A stretch of 64,000 nt of DNA. It comes from Pleuronectes platessa (Eukaryota; Chordata; Actinopteri; Pleuronectiformes; Pleuronectidae). A program made the translations under genes and the position numbers. Below, piece by piece: positions 1 through 11,640 of this stretch. The stretch lies in NCBI RefSeq assembly GCF_947347685.1, contig NC_070638.1:9158325-9222324 (forward strand), given 5' to 3'. Under the pieces are notes generated by a model that did no database searches, was not told the origin of the DNA, and was given only the letters and a program-made list of their open reading frames with translations. Every line of letters starts with the position of its first letter. Positions within the stretch are counted from its first letter, which is position 1.

Positions 1-147
1 GCCATTCCGGGGGTAAATAAAACAACAATTTGTAAAACTTAGATAAAAAACAATAGTGAAAACATCACAAGGATTAATTTATATTCAATTTTTGCCGATA
101 GATCCAATCCACCTAGATCTTACACACTGAACCTTGAATATCAGGGC
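1..147. other. AT-rich upstream flank
   Basis: The stretch is AT-rich with no open reading frame, RNA gene or splice-site pair that I can support. It ends at the TTAA preceding the foldback transposon. Confidence 0.5.
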
Positions 148-151
148 TTAA

Positions 152-809
152 AGGGATAGTTCACCCAAAACTGAAAATTCACTCATTATCTGCTCACTAC
201 TATGGCGATGGAGAGGTGAGTGAAGTGTTTGAGTCCACACATTTTTGGGGGGAGTTTCAGGGGTAAACATCGTTGCAGCCAAATCTAATACAATTGAAGT
301 AACTGGGGACTCATGAACGCCTCCATACTGCTCATGTAGTGTCACCCAAGTGTCTGTGAGCCCCGACATTCATATTCGACTGGAAACGGCATCATTTACA
401 CCATCTTTACACCACGTCTTTTGCCTGCACGTCCACTGGTATCCTCCTCTGGAGCCGCGGTCACCTTCGCACAGACACAATGCCCACGAGCTCTCGCCCC
501 AAGGGCATTTACGTTAGCATCTCTACTTCTGGTAGAGGACATTCAGGCTTAAATCATGGTGAAAATGAAGCCGTTTTTTTCCGATTCAAATTTTGAATGT
601 TGGGGCTCACAGACACTTGGATGACACCACAGGAGCGGTATGGGGTGGGAAGTAAGAAGTGGTCCCCATTTACATCAACTGTATTGGATTCGGCTGCAAC
701 GCTGAAACTCCTAAAGCACTTAGAGGACTCAAACAACTCCCCCACCCCTCCATCGGCATAGTGGTGATCAGATAATGGGTGAATTTTCACTTTTGGGTGG
801 ACTGTCCCT
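152..809. mobile_element. Foldback non-autonomous DNA transposon (Kolobok-like)
   Basis: Two arms of about 259 nt (152-410 and 551-809) are imperfect reverse complements over their whole length, around a 140-nt spacer. Both ends read AGGGAYAGTYCACCCAAAA going inward. The left end abuts TTAA at 148-151 and the right end abuts TTAC at 810-813, which looks like a TTAA target duplication with one later change. A TTAA duplication plus a 5' AGGG terminus fits Kolobok-type elements, but the superfamily is an inference. The AGGGATAGTTCACCC terminus is a motif I know from abundant fish repeats. No transposase is encoded, so it would have been mobilised in trans. It sits about 25 bp upstream of the CpG-rich promoter. 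Confidence 0.8.
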
Positions 810-1257
810 TTACTGGGGAGCTGTCATAATTAGCACCCAGAGGCTCCGGTCCGCGCCCTGCCGGACGATCCGCTCCGGGTTTTCCGCGCAGCTCCACAGC
901 CAGCTGCTGCAGAGCAGGGGACCGGTGCGCCGCTTCTCCCCGCCTCGCTCGCCTCCAGTCCCGGCTGTAGCTCCGACTGTCTGCACGGCGTGTGGAGGAG
1001 GCGCGGAGGGAACGAGCAGGAGCGCAGCGCGGAAAAAGGGGCCGACTAAACAAGTCCTATAACACCTCGGTGTGAGCCAGGCCGCCGGAGACTCGGGCAG
1101 ACTTGACAGTGTGTGTCTGTCTGTGTGTGTGTTTAGGAGACGTGCTCGGAGTTTTTTCGCAGGGGCGCATCTCGTCTCCTTGAAGTGATCCCGTGTTTTT
1201 TTTGCAGTCTGCGCGTATCGCTCCAGTCGGAAGGAGCCCGGGCGCACGCACACATTG

Positions 1258-1283
1258 AGGAGAGGAGGAGGAGGAGGAGGAGG
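1258..1283 (+). repeat. (GGA)n tract in the putative leader
   Basis: About eight consecutive GGA/GAG units lie inside the inferred first exon. In RNA such a tract could bind SR proteins or form a G-rich structure; this is inference. Confidence 0.7.
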
Positions 1284-1318
1284 CACCGAGCGTTACTTTT
1301 GAACAGACCCACCTCGAC

Positions 1319-1405
1319 ATGGAGCTATCGGCCCGGTGTCGGACGTGCCGGCTGGAAGAAGCCCAGATACCTGCCACGGGAAACCCCGCCATCCGTGCGC
1401 AGTGA
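1319..1405 (+). promoter_or_regulatory. Upstream ORF 1 (28 codons) in exon 1
   Basis: The ATG at 1319 has G at -3 and G at +4, a good vertebrate initiation context, and reads 28 codons to TGA at 1403-1405. If the start site lies upstream it would be translated before the adgrl2 start. The peptide resembles nothing I recognise, so any role would be through translation control. Confidence 0.35.
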
Positions 1406-1417
1406 GGAACGTGGAGC

Positions 1418-1480
1418 ATGCAGCCGAGCCCCAGCCGTCTTTGTGCGACCCGCCGCTTAGTTTCTGGGGGCCTCTTCTGA
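1418..1480 (+). promoter_or_regulatory. Upstream ORF 2 (20 codons) in exon 1
   Basis: A second ATG in the putative leader at 1418 reads 20 codons to TGA at 1478-1480. It depends on exon 1 being as inferred. Confidence 0.3.
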
Positions 1481-2275
1481 AAAGGAGGAGAGGAGACCGG
1501 AGGAGGGGGGCTCCTGGTGTTGATCTAAAATTCACACTGCGAGCCGGCATCCATATTTTTGGCACGGAGCACCCGCGGTAAGTAGCCTTTAAAAAAGCGG
1601 ATGTTTTGAGTGTTTCCAGAGATGCTGGCTTCTACCTCTGCGGAATCGATACCATTTATTTACACTCCCGAGAAAGGACGAGGAAAATGTCAGGGAGCGG
1701 GCCCACGGACTCCTCCAGCAGTTTAAAACTGTTGCGAGGGAATCGATACACAGCCCTGTAGTGTATAATGTTATTTCTGGGTCTGTAGCCTGCAGACTTT
1801 TAATTAACACGAAGTTGCATTGGCCACAAGGATCATCCCAATGTAGATTTGAGCTAATCTGCCTGATATGCAATTTAAATTGAAAGCCTTGGAAAAAGGT
1901 GCATTTTCATCCACAAGGCAAATTTAGTCGCAATTCTCCAGATTTCAGATGTTTGAAAAGGACTCAAACGGGATTATGATTTATTGAAGTTGTGCAGCTC
2001 CTGGATGTGAATCTAAAGCCTGTGCAACCGAACGGGACTTGATTTGTGAGCGATTGCACGATGATGATGATCAGCGTGATAACATCGGGCGAGAAATCCA
2101 GAACTCACACAAACAATCTCCACCCAGCCCAGGACCAGACCAGGAGCTAAGTAGCTGCACGTCAGTTGCTGTCTCCATTTAGTGCTCCATTTTGCGGCTA
2201 TAAAATAAGATCATTTCACGGAGCATGTATAATTCACAGACCTGAGCCAGCCATGTGTGATGATGGGACACACAC

Positions 2276-2322
<47 letters not shown>
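2276..2322. repeat. (CA)n microsatellite
   Basis: More than 20 near-perfect CA units. Confidence 0.95.
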
Positions 2323-2327
<5 letters not shown>

Positions 2328-3022
2328 TACAGGCTGAGGGAGCCATATCTCACTCTCACGTGAGGCTTTTAGAAATAGGGCCACATACACTTCTGCTTAA
2401 AAAAAAAAGGCCCAGGACAGCAGTGCACGGCTCGTGTCGGACGGAAATATCAAGTTCAAATAACATTAGCACATAATCCATAATGTCAAAGCCCAGTCAG
2501 GACAGTGCTGCAACCTTATATAAGTCATATACTGACAAGTTTGGAGACTGAGAGCATCTTGGACACGTCCTTATATAACAGGCTTCACACAGGGAGGTAC
2601 AGGCGACGGCTTCCCAGCTAGTTTTTTGGTCATGAAAGCAAACGAGCACCATTGTAATGACCGAAAACTGCAGCATTATATAAGGCGCAATATGCAGGTC
2701 GTGACAAATTTGTCTCGCTGCCATATTTTCCAACAGCGGCGAGCAAGTTTCTGTGTCAGGAGACAGAAGGACCAGAAAGTGCTCCTCGGCTGGGGATGCT
2801 GGTGAATGTGTGTTTTTTGTTTTTTTTGTTGAAATCCTGACATACCCATCAGTGGTTCCCGAGGAGGAAAGGTCACTTCCTCCCCTGCCTGCAGTTTATA
2901 ATGGGATGTTTTTTTTTTTGGGAGGGGGGGGTGAATTTAGATGTTGGTATTTGAAAAACCCTGCATTTCAGCTCAGGCAGCTTCTCGACACAAATGCTGG
3001 GACGGTTGGATGGTAGGAATTC

Positions 3023-3023
<1 letters not shown>

Positions 3024-3056
<33 letters not shown>
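3024..3056. repeat. (GA)n microsatellite
   Basis: A GA run with one AA interruption, followed by a poly-G stretch (about 3069-3078) and a pyrimidine-rich segment to about 3145. Confidence 0.9.
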
Positions 3057-3383
3057 GGGTGGGAGGAGGGGGGGGGGGTCGCAAATGTTCTGTTGCCTCC
3101 CACCCCTCTCCCTTCTCCCTCTCCTTCCATCGCTCTCTCTCTCTACCTCCGCTCCATCTCTCGCCCGCACCCCCCAGAAGTGCTGGTTTGGTCCATTTGT
3201 CTGCGTTGTCTTGAGAGGAAGTGCCATCACATCTCACATTGCGCAAATGGTTTCAATGCGTGCTAGTGTGAATTCTCGCAGGTTTTTTTAACTGCCAATT
3301 TCCATATCAAAGTGTCTGCATTTCAATAGGGAGAACTTGAGCTACCAGCCCCCTTCCTCTGAGCAGTTTTGTTCTGATGGGGA

Positions 3384-3384
<1 letters not shown>

Positions 3385-3420
<36 letters not shown>
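3385..3420 (+). repeat. (CTG)12 trinucleotide repeat
   Basis: Twelve uninterrupted CTG units on the gene's sense strand within intron 1, about 1.8 kb after the donor. Confidence 0.95.
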
Positions 3421-3423
<3 letters not shown>

Positions 3424-3461
3424 GAGGCTAGTCACAGGATTGCTGGACACTGCAGTTAACA

Positions 3462-3484
3462 GTGTGTGTGTGTGTGTGTGTGTG
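3462..3484. repeat. (GT)n microsatellite
   Basis: An uninterrupted run of about 11 GT units, 40 nt after the CTG repeat. Confidence 0.9.
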
Positions 3485-4053
3485 AGAAGCAAGTGTTTGT
3501 GTTGGAAGCAGATTGAGTGTGGATGGGGAGAATTTGTTGGCCATAATCTACCACCAGAAGCTGTGTGTTTAGTGGAGATGTTGGACGCCACTCAGACGTA
3601 GTCATGTTAAAAAATATTTCTCCCCCCCCCAAACAGTTTTTCCCGGGTTGAGCATCAAACGTCAACCACGTTCTGCATCTCTCCAGCGTCTGTGCTGAGG
3701 AAAAAGAAAAAGCATAAATAAGTTGCTGAATTAAAAAAAATAATCTGTTTACACATTTTGACTGGTAATTTTGACCGCATGCAGCACTCCTCATCTGAAA
3801 TGCTTAAAAAAGAATTTGTTTTTTCGAGCTGTTTGCCCGCAGAAGAATTAAATGCCTCAATTCCACATTCAGTGAGTGCATTATGTAAAGACGCAGAGGA
3901 TCCGAGCCCCGTGGAGAGAGCGCCGACTACCTACTGGTGTCTGATTGTTTTTTCTGTCGCAGAGATAATATTTATTTCCCATTTTGTGCAGCTGTTGTTT
4001 GTCAGAGTAAGAATGCGACAAGACGCTGTTTATGTTGATGGATCTTTTTTTTT

Positions 4054-4090
4054 CCTTCTTCTTCTTCTTCTTCTTCTTCTTCTTCTTCTT
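4054..4090. repeat. (CTT)n microsatellite
   Basis: About 12 CTT units, preceded by a T run. Confidence 0.9.
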
Positions 4091-4490
4091 GTAATGCATG
4101 GCCCTAAGGTTCCTTGCAATCTTCAGTTTGATACAAAATAAAAATAATAAACACATTTCTAATGAGCGCAAAGAGAAACCAAAAAAGAGAAGCCCTTCTT
4201 TTATGTGTTTTTCGCCCCGTGTTCGCCCTCACTTTGAAAATAGGAGCAGGATAGGTTAATAGTGAAAGAAGGTGCAGCGTGTGACATGTTATTACACAGA
4301 GACAGGGAATGTAAATGCCAATGGGAGCGCAGGAGGGGTCGGTGGCCCCTTCATGGTCATCCCGCTCCTGGGTAATAACACGAGCCAACTGCTCCCCAAC
4401 CTGCCAGCTCGCTCCTTCCCCGTCTCTCTTCCCTTTGTTCCGTCCAAATAACGTCACGAAACTTAGGGAAAGAGGGTGGGAGAGCAGGGA

Positions 4491-4549
4491 GGAGAGAGAG
4501 AGAGAGAGAGAGAGGGAGGAAGAGAGAGAGAGAGAGAGAGAAAAAAAAA
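4491..4549. repeat. (GA)n purine tract
   Basis: Two GA blocks with a short GGGAGGAA interruption, then an A run. The tract is entirely purine on the plus strand. Confidence 0.9.
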
Positions 4550-4658
4550 CAGGACCTCACCTGCCATCTTCACTCACGACGGGCGGGTTTGACAGCTGTC
4601 TTGTTCAATTCCTCTGACACGCTCGCTGTGCAAAAGTTGGACAAACAAATGGACAGAA

Positions 4659-4694
4659 GGGGGGGGGGGGTGGATGGAGGGAGGGAGGGAGGGA
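4659..4694. repeat. Poly-G / (GGGA)n tract
   Basis: Twelve Gs, then TGGATGGA and repeated GGGA units. Confidence 0.85.
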
Positions 4695-6642
4695 TGAATA
4701 ATGGTACACGGGGCATTTCTGATTGGGTTTGGTCTTAGCAGAGAAATACTCTTTACATCTGTTAGAGGTATTCCGGTGTTAAGTGCATTTTCAGATGAAT
4801 GGCGCGATTCTTCTTCTTCTTTTTTTTTCTCTCCTCCTGTTGTGCTGACCTGACATCAGTCGACGGTTTCCTGTGTTTCCTACAACGCCTTCTGACACAA
4901 GCCCAGGTAGCCGGGCTCTTTGCGTCGTGTATGAGGAGGAGGGGAGAGCAGGGGGCGATTCAAAATGGAGAAAAAAAGCAACCCCAAAAAAAAAAGAAGC
5001 AAGTGCAGTAAGTTTGTCGAGTCAAGGAAAAGTGCAGAGGGGAGTGGAGAGCATGCTGTGGTGTGCTGAGGCGAGGCCCGGTTGTTCGGATTATTAAAAG
5101 GCTGCTGAAGAGGAGAGGTACATGCATTCTGCTCTGCTGAGGCCTCTATCCCTGGAGAAATTGGCATCGGGGCTCCTTCCAGGATGAGTTTCTCCCTGGG
5201 TAAGAGCTGCTGCTACAAAATGGTCTAGAGTCTAGAAAGGAGTATCTGATACGGAGGGGCTGACACCAAATCTGACAATTCCCACTGAAGCTGAGGAGAG
5301 GCCTCCACCATACAGACTCTGAATGGAAGCTGCACTCTTGTCGTTGTCATTTGTCCCGTTAACCAGAGAGAGAAGAGGGGAAAATAAGGAAAGAGAGGAT
5401 TGGATATAAAAAAAGGAAAAGGCCATTTTGTTTATTTAACAAAGTACTTTGGAGCGAGTATCTCATTTAACTCCCAAAAAAACCATCGTAGCTATTTTGT
5501 GGCTCGCCTCAAAAATAAAGAGACAGATGACTGAAACGAATGATTATGCGTTAGGGTAGTTAACCCCGATGGATGGATATATGGTCTCGCTCCTTTTCAC
5601 TGGGAAAAACCGTCTGAGAGAGGAAAAAAAAAAATCCCCTCCCATACCACCACCTTCTGTGTTTAAAATGACAGTTAACTGGGACAGACTGGGAGCTCTG
5701 GTCTGGCACTCACGCTGGCTCCGTGCGCGCTCTCCGCCGAGCCTTCGCTAAAGCAAGCTACCAACGGTGTTGTTAAAGGACGCTCTGCTCAAAGGGAGGC
5801 TGGTTTCTTGAGTGATGGATCATCAGAGGTCTCTTTGGGGTGTGTGTTAACCCTTTGGTGCGTGCAGATCTCTCCCAGTTGGGGAGCCGTCGGCGGCGTG
5901 TGATGGATGTGTCCCGGGTCTTTAGGCTCCATATATCAGAAGATTAGCACTGACCTGTGAGCTGTCTGGGCCGCCCTCGCAGCTTCTCCTCCAACACTGG
6001 CGGACATTAGCATATGAGGACACTGCTCCGTCTCGGGGGGATTCGGAGATAGTGTGCTTTATTTGGTTCTGTCACAGTCCAGGTCAGAGGAAGTGTGCAG
6101 ATTAAAGGCTGACAGCTTTGTGTTGGTATTAGGTGTATCGGACAGGTCATCAGTCTTCAGCTTGGAAATGCTTCTCTCCTCTTCAAATTCCTAAATAGTA
6201 TCATATAATTATCCCACAAATGGAGGCCGGGGCCATGCTTCACTGCGGAGAAACCGATCCCTGTCCTCATGAATCGTATAAAAATGTAAATCACCTTTTT
6301 CTGATTTCGTGTAACGTTGTTATTTTTCATTTTGCACAGCATAGAGGGAAATGGGAACAGGTACTCACTGACACCCATTTCCAAATAAGTAATGTACAGG
6401 GGGTCCACATGTGACAGGCAGCTTGAACTCTGAGAGCTTCCACATGAGAAACGAGTTACTTAGTGCATTGAAAGGCTAAATTAAATATATCTATATATTT
6501 TTAAGTACATTTATTTACTTCGGCTTTGCTGCAAATTCTTAAAAAGGATCATGACAGCCCTCCACATTTAGTGCTCCTCTCTTGCAGTCCTCTTTTTCTC
6601 TCCAACATTTAAATGTCACCTCCCACGGCATTGCTGGCATTT

Positions 6643-6675
6643 CTTGTTGTTGTTGTTGTTGTTGTCGTCGTCGTG
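6643..6675. repeat. (TTG)n/(TCG)n microsatellite
   Basis: About eight TTG units grading into three TCG units, consistent with a substitution inherited by slippage. Confidence 0.85.
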
Positions 6676-7330
6676 TCTTCACGTAAAGAAAGAATACTTT
6701 AAAAGCCAATCTTCAGGGAGCTGCACTAGCTGCACCTGTAGCCTGCCAGTTATACGAGTGCCTCGTCTAATGGCTTTTCTTGATGCCTACTTGGTGTTAC
6801 TTGGTGTCTTGTGATGAAGTCAATGTGTTTTCAAGGTGAGGAGATATTGTCAAAGCCCTTGAACGTTCCCCGGGCTTTGATTGGCAGGCGTTGTCACAGA
6901 AGATGAGAAGCGGTGGGAGTCGCGCGGCAGAGAGAATCTATTACCTAGGCTGGCGAGGCCCGCTTTCAAAATGTGTCAGTGCAGTCAGCCATCTTGCTCT
7001 CTCTCTCTCCGCGTCTGTGGAACGGTCCCTCCTCGACGCAACGAGGGAGCGGCTTTCAACTTCCATTTCCGCGGCTGCCATAAGTAACTGTTCCTGATAT
7101 TTTATACTCTGGGTTCATACTATGACGAATTATCATTGTACAACCCAAAACATTGAAGCGTTCCTCATTGGCGGTGTGTAATCTGTTTGATGATTGCTGA
7201 CACATAAATGACATCCTGGCAAAAAAAAAAATCAGAAATTATGAGATATAGAAAATTCAGCTGAGCCCTTTCTCGTGGAGTTGTGCTGATTCCCCCCCCC
7301 CCCCCCTCCATTTCAGGGGCCTTATTAATA

Positions 7331-7361
7331 TACACACACACACACGGAGAGAGAGAGAGAG
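7331..7361. repeat. Compound (CA)n-(GA)n microsatellite
   Basis: A CA block followed directly by a GA block, with a poly-C run shortly upstream (about 7293-7307). Confidence 0.85.
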
Positions 7362-8009
7362 TGACTGCGGACCCTGTGAGATGCAGCGAGAGAAGGACGG
7401 TTGTTGTTGATCAGCCAAGCAAATCAGATCGTGATATTTGAAGAGTGCAGTTGTGATTGCTAATCACTTCACCGCTGAGTTTTAATTAGGAGACCCATAA
7501 GCATTCTGTCATTTCTCAGCCGAGCATAATCAGAAATCAGAGGTAACAAATAATTAGTTTTTGTTGTAGTTAAGGTCCAAACAAACAAGCAGAGGTTTTC
7601 CTTTGTGTTGTTAGGTGGCGAACGCTTTATAAATGTACCATATAACGGTTATTGTATTTCGTGTGAGCCCGTGCACTTTGAACATTATCTAAAATCTTAT
7701 TGGGGGATTTAAAAGCATTATTTGTGAGCCCAGCAGCCACGCTCGGACACCTTTTGTGCTTATTGCGGCAGAAAGCCCGAATTCAATCTCAAACTATTTT
7801 CCTGGAGATGGTGCTATAGATTGGACTGAGCTTATTTTCAATGGGCAGGTTTCTGTCCTGTGCTCCTAAGACCTTTGTTGGGACATTTTAATTACAGCAG
7901 AGCGGGGTGTAATTGATCCAGGCTTAGAGGGATTTCACTGTCAATGAGAATGAGCCTGGGCGTTAATACAGCCAAGCAAACGCTTCCACCTCTGTGTGCT
8001 GCACAGTCG

Positions 8010-8109
8010 CACACACACACACACACACACAGTCACACATCCACACACACACACACACCCACACACACACACACACACACACAGTCGTACACACCCACAC
8101 ACACACACA
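8010..8109. repeat. Interrupted (CA)n microsatellite, about 100 bp
   Basis: CA blocks separated by AGTC and CC interruptions. Apparent Thr/His reading frames here are artefacts of the repeat. Confidence 0.95.
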
Positions 8110-8820
8110 GTGGATTGCAGATGTGTCTTCTCATTGACTATCACTTGTTTCAGAGAGGAGTCTGTCTTTCATGTGCACTGGTGAAATCAGCCTTGCAGAC
8201 GAGTCTCTCTCTGCCTCCACTTAAACATGTCCGTTGCCACCTGGAGTGGAACACTTTCTTTCTGGTTCTATATTGTCACCCACAAACTTTTAAATTTTCA
8301 TGAGGCCGTTAGATAATGCTTCCCGATGAGGGTGAATTATTGATGGTCTTGTTTGTGTGAGTGGGACAGGGCAGGCTTTTAACTCTCTGAGCTGGTGGGT
8401 CTCTTATCCGGTAACTAAGGGACACTGCACAAACACCCAAAGGAATGGTGTAGTGGAGGAGAAGGAGGCAGGGGGCTGAAAATAAAATAAAAGAAGCATG
8501 CATCCTCTACACCATGTTGGGTTTAGCCACAGCACAAGGGAAAGTTGGCAGCAGAGAAAAGCAATGCATCCAAAGAAGCCTTTTCTGTGTTTTGATTCCC
8601 TGAGAAGTGCAGTGGTGGCTGTGCATTTGTTGTATGAGTACACACGGCACTCTGGCTCTGGCTTTTTTTTTTTTATATGAATATATTTTGTAGAAAACAA
8701 ATGTTTCAAGTCGGGTTCTTTTAATAAAACTGGATGTGATGTGAGGTTCAGCTGTCGGGTGAAGGAATAGAATAAGTTAGTTTGCTGGAGTTTGAGCGAA
8801 CGTTTAAACTTTGTCGCCAA

Positions 8821-9010
8821 TAGAGCTGAAATGATTTGTTGAGTAATTGATGAGACAATTGAAAGGAAATGAACCTGGAACTGTTTTGACAATCAATTAA
8901 TTGTCTCTATTCTCTGATTTGTGGATGAATTTTATTTGATTTATTTACTATGCCTTAAACTGAACATCTGAGTTTTGGACTGTTGGTCGGACTAATAAAA
9001 CAATAGGTAG
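8821..9010. repeat. Diverged dispersed teleost repeat
   Basis: It starts with TAGAGCTGAAATGATT and later contains TTTTGGACTGTTGGTCGGAC. Both motifs, in this order, are hallmarks I recall from a very abundant percomorph dispersed repeat whose ends read TAGGGCTGCAACGATTA. An internal inverted pair (GAGACAATT / AATTGTCTC) is present. Family naming would need a repeat-library search. Confidence 0.5.
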
Positions 9011-9368
9011 ATGTAATGATTGATTAGGTAAATGTTAAAATAACAGACTGCTCTACAGTTAACTGGATGAGTAATGCACACAATCATAGTCAGATTTAAT
9101 TTTTTGATCGTGTAACAAAACTAAAACCGTTTTCTCAGATATATGAAGCCTCTGCAGTTCTAGGATTTTTCTAAATCGGGGGCCACAGTTTAAACAGAGG
9201 GACCAATTATACAAGAAACATTCATGCACAATCCCTGATTCAGTAAGGTGCATATTTAAGCCATTTCTTGTTTGAATATATTTTGAATATATTTTCTAAA
9301 ATTGTTCAAGCACATTGTTTCACAATACCTTAGAAGATGTAAATTCTGCCCCTATTCTTGTCCCAAGG

Positions 9369-9748
9369 CAGGGGTGGTCTGTAGGGGTGGCACGGGGGGG
9401 GGCACTGCCCCTCCCTCAAATATGATTGGCTCCTGGGGGGCACCAGGGGGAGGCACCTGGCTGCTGTCAGTCTGACATTGTCTAACACTTTTGGATCACA
9501 GGGCTGTCGATAGCTGCATGATTTGTGATGTGGAATCAGAGGAGAGACACTCCTCACAACAGACCACACGTCGCTCCTCTTGCTATCAACACATTCAGTT
9601 ATATATATTTTGAAGTATAAGGACATGGGATGTCGTCTGTAGCAATAATAGAAGTCTTGAAAGGCTGTAGACAACCCCTCGCAGGCCCCCTGGTCCCCCC
9701 TGAGCCGCCTCATTGTAGAAAAACAAAAAAATACTAGACTCGCCCCTG
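9369..9748. mobile_element. Putative hAT-like non-autonomous DNA element
   Basis: The left end reads CAGGGGTGGTCTGTAG and the reverse complement of the right end reads CAGGGGCGAGTCTAGT, giving short imperfect terminal inverted repeats around 380 bp. CAGGGG termini are typical of hAT elements. The flanking 8-mers (TCCCAAGG and TTTCCTGA) match poorly, so the target duplication is eroded or my boundary is off by a few bases. The interior is rich in G and C runs near both ends. A 170-codon frame on the minus strand crosses it but resembles no transposase I know. Confidence 0.45.
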
Positions 9749-11049
9749 TTTCCTGAAGGAAGAAACCACGCAGCCACAAGCCCAATCTGTTTCTAAAGGG
9801 AGGAATGGAGGTTTGAGCTGCCCCTCTGACCCTGAATGACAAACTGTATCACATGCTGCAGACAGAACGAGTGTCTGTGTCTCTGTCTCACACACATAGC
9901 TGCATTTCATTAAAATCTCTCCCCTTAACTGCTAAATGTACACCCTGACAGCTGTCCTGATTCTTACAGCGGGCACTTTCATCATTGTTCCAATCCATTC
10001 TCTGTGCGCTCGTATGGCCCTCCAGTTTGCATTACAATGGAGCGAGCAGACCCAACTCATTGAAATGAGGGTAAAGCGTATAATTTGGTCCGCCCGAATT
10101 GTCCTTTAGGCTTCATTTTAGGTTCCATTTTAACATTCATTTAGAGATGTGGACGCCGTTGGCTGAGATTCACCGCATTTGATTGAGAGAACCGTTCGTC
10201 TTTGGCAAAATCCCACAGAATTGTTGTATTGACGGGAAGAAATCTGGCCAATTTTACCTCCTGAGATTGGACTTCATTTTCTGGGAAATTGTGTAGATGT
10301 TAGAGATATGTTGTGACATTATTTTGTAAGTTTTGATTATTCTGGCTTGTTACAGCTTTTTTTTGGGACACAGGGCGGATGAGTGTGTCTGTTGTGAAGG
10401 AAGAAGACATTTCGGGCCCACCAGTGCGGTGGTCCATCTTTGAAAATGAAAACAGAGTGTTTTACAGCAGAATCATGGGTAGTAAATCTAAAGTAATAAC
10501 CCTGAGTCTGTGTCAGTGAGGACAGGAACAGAACAAAAAAAAAAGTAATTATGTGCAATGGAACAAGAAAAACAAGTCCAGCCAGCTGCCATTTCCCACT
10601 GGAAATGCTGCAGATTGATGCCAGTGTTTTCAGTTTCCAGAGGAACAGACAGAGTGGGTGGACAAATTAATAGAAACCGATACTCGGGGAAAAAAAAGCA
10701 CTTTGAATTGAAAACGAGCATGAAACCCATCCAGGCCTGCAGCATGTGTGTGCATATTAAGTCCATGCCTTATTTCCAAATCACCACGGCCAAATGGTAA
10801 AACTCTCAATATGGCTAGGAGATGTTAGCTTGAGATTTAACGCTGTGGCGAAATGCTGGATCTCTACAGAGGGATTTTTCTAATCAGAGCAATAATTCTG
10901 AATAATCAGCCTATAATTAGTGTTGTTGGATTTGAACAGCATCAACATTATTAAGCGTTTTAATCATGTTTTAGATAAATTTAATTATAGAACAATTTGA
11001 GTGGAAATAGTTGAAATAATCTGAAACCCGGGGGTTTTACATGGAGAAC

Positions 11050-11089
11050 GCACGCACACACACACACACACACACTGACACACACACAC
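11050..11089. repeat. (CA)n microsatellite
   Basis: Interrupted CA run with CG and TG breaks. Confidence 0.9.
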
Positions 11090-11514
11090 GGCTAAAATGT
11101 CATCAATCACACCTTATTTTCGTAAATTTTTTACTTAATGAAGTTGAACTAATTTTCATTTGCCTCTGTAATAAATGATATCTGCCTAGATGATCAGTTG
11201 TGGGTCAGTGTCTCATCACCACTTTCTATTAGTTATTTTTTGCTTGAATCGCTCTGTCTTGGCCACAGAAACTAAAATAATTACAATTAGAGGGAACTGT
11301 CTGAAAAATCGCGACAACATGTCAATCATAGCGCTTGGTATTGTTAATTATTTCATAGTGATGGCTACACAACAGCAGGTTGTTGGCACTAATACTGTTT
11401 TTGGACATGTAAAAATTCTTTTTACCGCTGTATAATTCAGCTTTTTAATATAACACTGCATAACATCAGCATATCTGCAATCTCCCAGAGCTCTAAGAAA
11501 AACCCACTGCCAAA

Positions 11515-11640
11515 CAGCAGACAGGCCCAGTTAGCAACTAGCTGGTCAACACTGTGGAGCATTTAGCAGCTGAAGAGCGAAGCGCAGTATCAGACGTGAA
11601 GCTCTCAAATCTTTGTCTTTCACCTCTTTTTTCATCCTGA
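11515..11640. repeat. Possible diverged dispersed fish repeat
   Basis: The segment GGAGCATTTAGCAGCTGAAG at 11555 and the preceding GTTAGCAACTAGCTGGTCAA match, from memory, a common teleost dispersed repeat. No termini or target duplication were found. Confidence 0.3.

Larger units (their letters stand above)
830..1577 (+). promoter_or_regulatory. adgrl2: CpG-rich promoter region of adgrl2
   Basis: From about 830 the sequence turns abruptly GC- and CpG-rich (repeated CGCG, CCGG, GCGC) and stays so until the donor at 1578, while flanks and introns are CpG-poor and AT-rich. No TATA box is evident at a convincing position. Vertebrate promoters of broadly expressed and neuronal genes are often CpG islands of this kind. 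The transcription start site cannot be placed from sequence alone. The downstream part of the region is also the probable first exon. Confidence 0.65.
1000..1577 (+). other. adgrl2: Probable non-coding exon 1 (5' UTR) of adgrl2
   Basis: The CpG-rich block ends in a near-consensus donor, CCGCG|GTAAGTAG, with the exon ending at 1577. The next plausible exon on this strand starts at 22057 and carries the initiation codon, so this segment would be untranslated leader. The 5' limit given is arbitrary because the start site is unknown. It contains a GGA repeat (about 1258-1283) and two short upstream ORFs. No long coding frame homologous to a known protein is present. The exon assignment is inferred from the donor, composition and position, not from transcript data. 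Confidence 0.5.

Noticed and set aside
787..1581. Several overlapping frames of 80-158 codons on both strands in the CpG-rich block
   Set aside because: High GC lowers stop frequency; none resembles a protein, and several open only from non-ATG codons.
5161..5200. CTCCTTCCAG...GTAAGAG pair outlining a 17-nt exon in intron 1
   Set aside because: No homology or phase reason to support it; strong short pairs like this arise by chance in long introns.
8010..8109. Histidine/threonine-rich ORFs
   Set aside because: Translations of a CA microsatellite.
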